64,000 bases of DNA, taken from NCBI RefSeq assembly GCF_027594785.1, contig NZ_CP075584.1, positions 124,001-188,000 on the forward strand. The letters run 5' to 3'. Of this stretch, positions 58,585-64,000 are shown one piece after another (position 1 is the first letter of the stretch; each line of letters opens with the position of its first letter). Source of the stretch: Cryobacterium breve (GTDB lineage Bacteria; Actinomycetota; Actinomycetes; Actinomycetales; Microbacteriaceae). The notes under the pieces are model-generated. The model saw only the letters and a program-made list of their open reading frames with translations, ran no database searches and was not told the origin of the DNA. The position numbers were made by a program, and so were the translations under genes.

Positions 58585-60305
58585 TGACTCGTGGAGTGCG
58601 GGCCACGCTTCCGGAAACGCCCCACATTCGACCGCTCGTTATTTCGGAAAACGGCTTGGTAGTAACGCACACCTCGGAGAATGATGCCAAATCCCGAGTC
58701 TACGATTTTTCAGCACTCGCGGACAGCTCGGCGTTAGCTCTCGACCTCGCGGCCATTATGGCAAGAAAGGTTCGTCCGACAGGGCAATGGAGAAGCTTGT
58801 TGACGAGCAAACAGGGCTGGGAATCCATGAAGTCGTTTGCAACGTTTCTAGCGGACCAGGAGCTCGCACAGGGTGGGCTGTCCGACGTCACATCGACGAT
58901 GTGGCGTGCCTGGTGTCTTTCTCTTCCGGACAACACGGGTGGGCGACGTTATGCTCGCGTTTTACGTTCGGTACTCATCGACTGCGCTGAAATTGCGGAT
59001 TCACTCAGAGATTTACTCTCCGAACGCTCGATTAAAGACGTGGCGGTCGAGCAGTCGTACTCAGATTTCGACTTGAATGCTCGGTCGCGCGCTGCTCGCG
59101 AAATATTCCGAGCAGCAGAACAGCGGATTGAGATGAATGCCAAGATCCTGAATATGCATCGGTCTGGCCATAAATGGACCAATCAAAACGATAAATTGCT
59201 CGCCGACGCACTCGAGTCGATTGGGCGATCCGGCGATGTCCCGGTGATCTTTGACAGCAAGAACGTTCGAAACGTGCAGTACCGATACGTGCGAGCCCTC
59301 GGTGGGGAAGACTGCGATCACACATGGAAGAGACTATTCCTCGACGTAGGTGAAGCAGCAGCCCTAGCCTTCTTGATTGCCGAGTGTTCTGGATGGAACA
59401 TGACGACAATTTCCGAGCTTAACGTCCCTGAACGAGTAAGCACAGCTAGTGACCGGGTTATCCACCGTGTCACACTGGTGAAGCGTCGGCGAAGTCGCCC
59501 GGACGTTTACGAAACGCGAAACATTGAGTCGCCAGATGCGAAGTCCCTCGGTCGGCTACTATCTCGTGCTGCCGCTGCAACGACACCGGCTCGCGAATTT
59601 CTTGACTCACTTGGAGTCCATTCTGACCGTCTGATTATTTCTCGCGTAAACCGCGTCTTAACGCCGTCTGATAGGGCTTCAGTTGTCCGTTTCGGCATTT
59701 CACGTACAAATCAGCGTGCCTTCAAGGACGCCACCGGCTTGGCCTTAAACTTTCGGCGGATACGCAAGGCGGTCAACACCAGGAGTATCCGTGGGCCCAA
59801 TCAGAACACTCAAGCAACTCATGATCGAGTTTATGTCTCGCCTGACCGTGATGCGCAGAAGCTGTGGGCAGGCGTAATCGCTGCCGGGGTGAACGCCGCG
59901 ATCACGGATGCGGAACATGCAGTTCTAGCGACAATCACAAAACGGAACGAAGAGCGTGGTCGCGACACTGTTACGGCCGCTTGCACGGACGACACTCACA
60001 GCCCTTTTGAAGAAGCAGGTGTGGCCTGTAGGGCTTCATTCCTCCTGTGCCTTGCATGTCCAAATGCGATCATCATGCCGAAGCACAGAGGACGGATCGC
60101 GTATCTGCATCAAGCACTCAGGGAGCTACGCAATGTGCTTGATAGCGCAACCTGGCAGACGCAGTGGCTGCAGCATTTCAACAGGCTCGAGCACGTTCGA
60201 ACTCAGTTCTGCACGGATGCAGAGTGGAAGGACGCGCTTGCCTCTGTCAGTGCTCTGGACGCGGCAGTGGTAAATCACTTACTGAGAGGCCGGCTCGAAT
60301 TGTGA
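58581..60305 (+). CDS. Tyrosine recombinase B of the trio (divergent)
   Basis: Large recombinase-like protein of 574 residues, coupled to A and C by 4-base overlaps. The first part has helical repeats. The C-terminal core is degenerate: the H-x-x-R box is replaced by LNFRRIRKAV, and the end shows QNTQATHDRVYVSPD, retaining a His and Tyr. A late cysteine cluster, CRASFLLCLACPNA, suggests a metal-binding finger. Such central members of recombinase trios often lack canonical residues and may be structural. The frame is intact. Confidence 0.82.
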   Translation: MMTRGVRATLPETPHIRPLVISENGLVVTHTSENDAKSRVYDFSALADSSALALDLAAIMARKVRPTGQWRSLLTSKQGWESMKSFATFLADQELAQGGLSDVTSTMWRAWCLSLPDNTGGRRYARVLRSVLIDCAEIADSLRDLLSERSIKDVAVEQSYSDFDLNARSRAAREIFRAAEQRIEMNAKILNMHRSGHKWTNQNDKLLADALESIGRSGDVPVIFDSKNVRNVQYRYVRALGGEDCDHTWKRLFLDVGEAAALAFLIAECSGWNMTTISELNVPERVSTASDRVIHRVTLVKRRRSRPDVYETRNIESPDAKSLGRLLSRAAAATTPAREFLDSLGVHSDRLIISRVNRVLTPSDRASVVRFGISRTNQRAFKDATGLALNFRRIRKAVNTRSIRGPNQNTQATHDRVYVSPDRDAQKLWAGVIAAGVNAAITDAEHAVLATITKRNEERGRDTVTAACTDDTHSPFEEAGVACRASFLLCLACPNAIIMPKHRGRIAYLHQALRELRNVLDSATWQTQWLQHFNRLEHVRTQFCTDAEWKDALASVSALDAAVVNHLLRGRLEL

Positions 60306-62380
60306 CCAGTCCTGAATCCATTCCATTGGGAACGATAATTCCGAGTGCAGAGGATCCGATTGCATTTGGTGAAACTGTGAAGAATCAAATGGGCGAGCCC
60401 ATTCCTCGATTCTCGGATGAGCGGTGGCCGATGGCATTCTTGAGCGCGAATCCGGCCATGCCGAGAGTGGTCGTTGTTTGGTCATCGTTCCCAGACAGTC
60501 TCCGTGAGCAATCCCGGTTAGCAGCATGGGGCTACATAAATCTGCCAGTCCCGGCTAGCCACTTACGAAGACATGCCGCGGCGATGCGACCAACCCTTGG
60601 CGCTTTGCGTGTTTATCACAGCATCAGCGACCTCAGGGTCTTCGCCCGTTGGCTCGATCTCAAGGGCGAATCCGACTTCGCGAACGTGACCGCAAAGATG
60701 ATGGGCGAATATGCCAGATACTTGCGGGATGACCGACGTGTCGCGAGAAACACAGCGATTAATCATTTCCTAGCCATTACCCGCCTTTGGCTCCTCGGTG
60801 AATGCGGTCTGCCAGTCGCACCTCGTGATCCGCCACCGTGGTTGATACGACCTGATGACTATCTCCCCGCGGATGGCGTGGGCAAAGGGGAGAACGTTAC
60901 TGAGCCGATCTCAGCCGAGACGATGGGCCCTCTTTTGCATTGGGCGTTGCGATTTGTTCGAGAGTTTAGCCCGGACATTTTGCGGCTAAAGGTTGAACTC
61001 GAAATATCGCGAGCACAGGCGGACAAAGTCCGAGTTCTGCCGCACCTGGTCCAGCGGGAGCGTTTGGCCGAGTATTTCCGGAGTCTGAAAGCGAGAGCAG
61101 CGCCAGTACCGATCCAGGACCAGTACTCGACGATAAAGGTGGATGCCGCTGTCATAGCCTTGGCAACGGGTACCACGACCGAGGCAGTTTGGATTTGGGC
61201 GAAGTCCCCGGACGTGCGCACATATACGGAGCAGAACCATGCTCCTGCACGGTCAGGCGAACCAATTCGGAGCGCTTACACGGGTGAAGTGTTCAGACCT
61301 CCTGCGACGAAAATGGAAGCGGGACAACTAATTAACTGTCTTGAATCGGCGTGCTACATCGTGGTCTGTTATCTAACCGGCATGAGACCAGGTGAGGTCC
61401 TGACGCTGGAAAGTGGCTCGCTGCAGGAAGGAGATCATGCCGGCTGGGCGTATCTTGCCGGGCGCACCTATAAGAACTCGCGTGATAGCGCCGGACGGCA
61501 CGAATCGAATGGCATAGCGAGAACTCCTTGGGTGGCCGTGACGCCGGTAATCGAAGCCGTCAAAGTGCTGGAGGACTTACATCCTGGAAAACTGCTTTTC
61601 CCCAGCCGTCATGCCCAGGGATCCGGTCGTTCGCTCGCTTACCAAACTGCCTCAGATCGTGTCGAGACGTTTATCAACTGGGTAAATCTCCATGGTGCGA
61701 ACGTGGGACCTGAAATACCGCGCGACAAATATGGTCGAATTGTGCCGTCTCGATTCCGCCGAACCCTGGCCTGGTTTATAGCGAATCAACCTGGCGGGCT
61801 GATCGCTCTGGCAATCCAGTACGGTCATCTGCACACCGCGATTTCGGAGGGATACGCGGGACGGGCGCGGGACGGTATCCAGACGCTTATCGACTTCGAG
61901 AGTGCACGATCCATTGCGGCACGCCTCATGAGCGCCAACGAGGATATAGAGCACGGCTCAGGCGTGTCAGGACCAGCGGCGAACCGGTTTCTATCGGCGG
62001 CACGTGAAGCGTCTGAGATGTACTCCGGTGCTGTAGTTAATCGACGACAGGCAGTGGCTTTGCTTCAAAACCCACGCCTCACGGTGTACGAAAATGAAGC
62101 CGCCTATTTGTCCTGCAATTTCCTTGCCAGACAAGCTCTCTGCCTAAATACTGAGAGCCAGGCCACCGCTCCGAGTCTCGAGCGGTGCAAGGCCGGCTGC
62201 ATGAACATCAGTCGAACGGACGAACAGGCCAATTCGATGCGGAAGGAAGCATTGAATCTCGCCGAGCAGGCGGACTCGGGCCTCCTACCTGAACCGATCT
62301 CGAATCGGTTGCGATCACATTCCGAGAATATGTTGTCGGTCGTTAAACGGCACGAAGACGAAAGAGTCTTTCGAGAATGA
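60302..62380 (+). CDS. Tyrosine recombinase C of the trio (TnpB-like)
   Basis: 692 residues from GTG 60302 (GTGA overlap with gene B). N-terminal core-binding domain: GALRVYHSISDLRVFARWLDLKGESDFANVTA, NTAINHFLAITRLWL. Catalytic part: CYLTGMRPGEVLTLESG (Arg), then SRFRRTLAWFIAN in the H-x-x-R place, and IQYGHLHTAISEGYAG with His and Tyr. The C-terminus has a Cys cluster (LSCNFLARQALCL, LERCKAGCMN) like Tn554 TnpB relatives. It is too long to be a phage integrase. Confidence 0.87.
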   Translation: MTSPESIPLGTIIPSAEDPIAFGETVKNQMGEPIPRFSDERWPMAFLSANPAMPRVVVVWSSFPDSLREQSRLAAWGYINLPVPASHLRRHAAAMRPTLGALRVYHSISDLRVFARWLDLKGESDFANVTAKMMGEYARYLRDDRRVARNTAINHFLAITRLWLLGECGLPVAPRDPPPWLIRPDDYLPADGVGKGENVTEPISAETMGPLLHWALRFVREFSPDILRLKVELEISRAQADKVRVLPHLVQRERLAEYFRSLKARAAPVPIQDQYSTIKVDAAVIALATGTTTEAVWIWAKSPDVRTYTEQNHAPARSGEPIRSAYTGEVFRPPATKMEAGQLINCLESACYIVVCYLTGMRPGEVLTLESGSLQEGDHAGWAYLAGRTYKNSRDSAGRHESNGIARTPWVAVTPVIEAVKVLEDLHPGKLLFPSRHAQGSGRSLAYQTASDRVETFINWVNLHGANVGPEIPRDKYGRIVPSRFRRTLAWFIANQPGGLIALAIQYGHLHTAISEGYAGRARDGIQTLIDFESARSIAARLMSANEDIEHGSGVSGPAANRFLSAAREASEMYSGAVVNRRQAVALLQNPRLTVYENEAAYLSCNFLARQALCLNTESQATAPSLERCKAGCMNISRTDEQANSMRKEALNLAEQADSGLLPEPISNRLRSHSENMLSVVKRHEDERVFRE

Positions 62381-62778
62381 GCACGTCAGAACGACAGCTC
62401 ATTCGCGCTGCGATGGAACGTCTATTGGCAGGTGACCCGATCCGCTCCGACGGAGCGCTCACCATCGTCAGCCTCGCCGAAGAGGCCGGTCTCAAGCGCC
62501 ATTATTTAACGCATAAACACACCGACCTTCGCGACGAGTTTTATGCCCGAGTAAGAGCTCAAGGCAAGGTTCCAGAGAGCGAAGTCAAGCTGAGGCAGCA
62601 ACTGAAGGGAGTGGAAGCTCGACTCGAAGCTGCCAGACGGCAGCTGCAGGTTGCTACACAGGAGCGTGATGCCCTCCTACGTCTAAACAACCTGCTGGCA
62701 ACCGAAAATCGACAGCTGACTGCAGCGCATCGAGAACCAAACTCGATTATTCCATTCAACTCGAGACGGGATCGATGA
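62377..62778 (+). CDS. TnpC-like small coiled-coil protein of the recombinase unit
   Basis: 133 residues. The N-terminal helical part (RQLIRAAMERLLAG, TIVSLAEEAGLKRHYLTHKH) resembles an HTH. A coiled coil follows (VKLRQQLKGVEARLEAARRQLQVATQERDAL). It overlaps gene C by ATGA at 62377-62380. In Tn554-type elements a small protein of this build, TnpC, influences orientation and efficiency of insertion, which is the likely role here. No similarity to TetR beyond the HTH. Confidence 0.75.
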   Translation: MSTSERQLIRAAMERLLAGDPIRSDGALTIVSLAEEAGLKRHYLTHKHTDLRDEFYARVRAQGKVPESEVKLRQQLKGVEARLEAARRQLQVATQERDALLRLNNLLATENRQLTAAHREPNSIIPFNSRRDR

Positions 62779-62899
62779 CCCTCCAGAGGTTGAGCGCCGA
62801 GACGAGCCGTTGCCATCAATTTGCACGTTGAATCCGCGGGTGCCAACCAGGGCTTTCCAGGCTACTGAGCGAAGGCGGCGTGCGGTCGTGGGGTACGCA

Positions 62900-64000
62900 C
62901 TAGCGCTGGTTCGGTAGGGGGAGACGAAGTTGCTTGTCCTCGTCAGGGATTGCGTCTTCCTGGTCCTGAAGCAGATCGATCAGATAGATGTAGGAAGCGC
63001 GTGCTACCCGAAGAGACTGGTGGGTGGCCTCGATAAGCGAATCGGCGTCGACGCTACTGTGGGCTAGAGCGGTGATTCCAGTCGGAGCGTGATGCGTTAC
63101 GTGTACAAGCCGGTGCGTGCCGGCATTTCGAAGTGCCTTGGCGTCAGGATAAAGACCCGCTGGGTCCATGTCGAACGCGACTTCAGCCAAGGCAACGGCG
63201 CCGCTTGTGAGTCGGACTGGAAGTGGCAGTCCGTCTCTTAGCTGATCCTCGCCGGGCTTCCGCCAGTAGCTGTTGAAGTTAACCCGCTGCGGTGGGATGC
63301 CAGATTTGAAATGGTCGTTCGCAGCGACTGCTATCTTGTCGAGCAAGTCAAGGTGGCGCGTTGCGCGAGGATGAGCTGAGCGGAGGGTTCACCATAGATG
63401 GAGAGGTCCAAGGTATTCGCGTATGTTCCAGAGTCCGTGGGATGCTGTGCGTAAAGGGACTCTGCCAGCAACCGCTCGCCTTCGTAAGCGAGCCGTCGCG
63501 CAACCAAGTACTCCGCTTTGAGGACGTTCATTGACATAAAGATCGTCGGTGGATCTGGCTCCCCGATGCCCACGGTTACTGATTCGACCATTGCGCTGTC
63601 CCAGTGTGGGTCATCTGAGCCCAGCCCCTCGACGGCCATGGTCAGGGCCAAACGGTGTCGTTTGATCCACTGCTGATATTGATCCAGCGGGTCACCATCA
63701 TGGGAGGTATGGCCAGTGCTGCCGGAGGGCGGAAGCGCGTCCCAGCGACGGGCCACGTTTTCGCCGGCGACTTCGACAGTACGAGACCGGTGGCGTTGCG
63801 CTTGCAGTCGATAATTGTCGTAGACGGCCGCGTAGTGTCCGCCCAGACCACGGCCGCGAGCGCTGCGAGTTCGCAGAAGTTCTGCGGCGTTGCCCGCCGC
63901 ATTCCCATTTGTCGGATCTGCCTCCAAGGCCTCTACAAATACCTGGTAGGCCTCTAACCACCGGCCGGAATGGTCAAGCATGTTGGCAAGATTGCACAAC
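62900..64000 (-). CDS. TPR and LA2681-like HEPN domain protein, partial (frameshifted)
   Basis: The gene begins outside the window and reads leftward. The first part seen is CNLANMLDHSGRWLEAYQVFVEALEADP and NGNAAGNAAELL, a TPR-like repeat typical of LA2681-like HEPN proteins. The HEPN domain has LDKIAVAANDHF and the catalytic-type R-x4-H motif in LRNAGTHRLVHVTHH. The frame breaks near 63343: LILAQRATL then LDLLDKIAVAA in the next frame; adding one base joins them. HEPN proteins of this type are predicted RNases in defence or abortive infection. Convergent with the recombinase operon, as a cargo gene. Confidence 0.78.

Larger units (their letters stand above)
57046..64000. mobile_element. Recombinase-trio (Tn554-like) integrative element inserted in comEC
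   Basis: The left boundary is placed at about 57046, where comEC coding sequence stops matching its family and the sequence becomes markedly richer in A and T. The element carries three tyrosine recombinases and a small TnpC-like protein in one overlapping transcript (57123-62778), plus a convergent HEPN gene. The rest of comEC is not found before 64000, so the right end lies outside the window. No terminal inverted repeats are apparent, in keeping with tyrosine-recombinase elements of this class. Confidence 0.82.

Noticed and set aside
62779..62899. Right end of the mobile element just after the TnpC-like gene
   Set aside because: No comEC sequence follows, and the next gene has the same A/T-richer composition and a defence-like function, so the element appears to continue.

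Overview
The window is about 64 kb of very GC-rich DNA with the gene content and order of a high-GC Gram-positive bacterium of the order Micrococcales, most likely family Microbacteriaceae. The grounds are the PknL/Rv2175c/IdsA neighbourhood beside a class II DAHP synthase, the division and cell-wall (dcw) cluster from mraZ to wag31, a MurE without the usual DNPR diaminopimelate motif, a DUF222/HNH gene, and frequent GTG starts. No rRNA, tRNA or CRISPR array is visible.

Layout. 1-495: end of aroG. 496-872: non-coding DNA with palindromic repeats. 873-5919: PASTA kinase (pknL), a LysM cell-wall protein, an Rv2175c-like DNA-binding protein and a polyprenyl synthase. 5990-25736: a DUF3040 protein, then mraZ-rsmH-ftsL-ftsI-murE-murF-mraY-murD-ftsW-murG-murC-ftsQ-ftsZ-yggS-sepF-yggT-wag31-lspA, which together make lipid II, build the septum and direct polar growth. 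25744-35322: rluD, dnaE, a PlsC-like acyltransferase, a flavin reductase, hisD, nrdR, pyrD and a small membrane protein. 35350-40602: an App1-like phosphatase, a TetR regulator and an OpuC/ProU-type osmoprotectant ABC transporter. 40682-48112: an M56 peptidase and BlaI-type repressor divergent from cydABDC across two 19-bp palindromes. 48188-53792: DUF222/HNH, pabB and leuS. 53984-57045: comEA and a comEC that stops abruptly.

From about 57046 to the window edge the DNA becomes visibly richer in A and T and holds a mobile element inserted in comEC. It carries three different tyrosine recombinases and a small coiled-coil protein, each overlapping the next by 4 bp (Tn554/recombinase-trio style). 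A convergent cargo gene encodes a TPR plus LA2681-like HEPN protein, a predicted RNase of the defence type. The right end lies outside the window.

Reading frames are broken in about 21 genes (about 24 sites), including essential single-copy ones (mraY, murG, ftsQ, wag31, nrdR, pyrD). Twelve of these sites are single-base insertions at an AGCT core, mostly CAGCTCC read as CAGGCTCC. Most others are one-base errors in homopolymers. The remaining protein sequence is intact on both sides of each break, so I treat these as probable sequence errors, possibly tied to DNA modification. Such genes are annotated as single loci with the break position stated.
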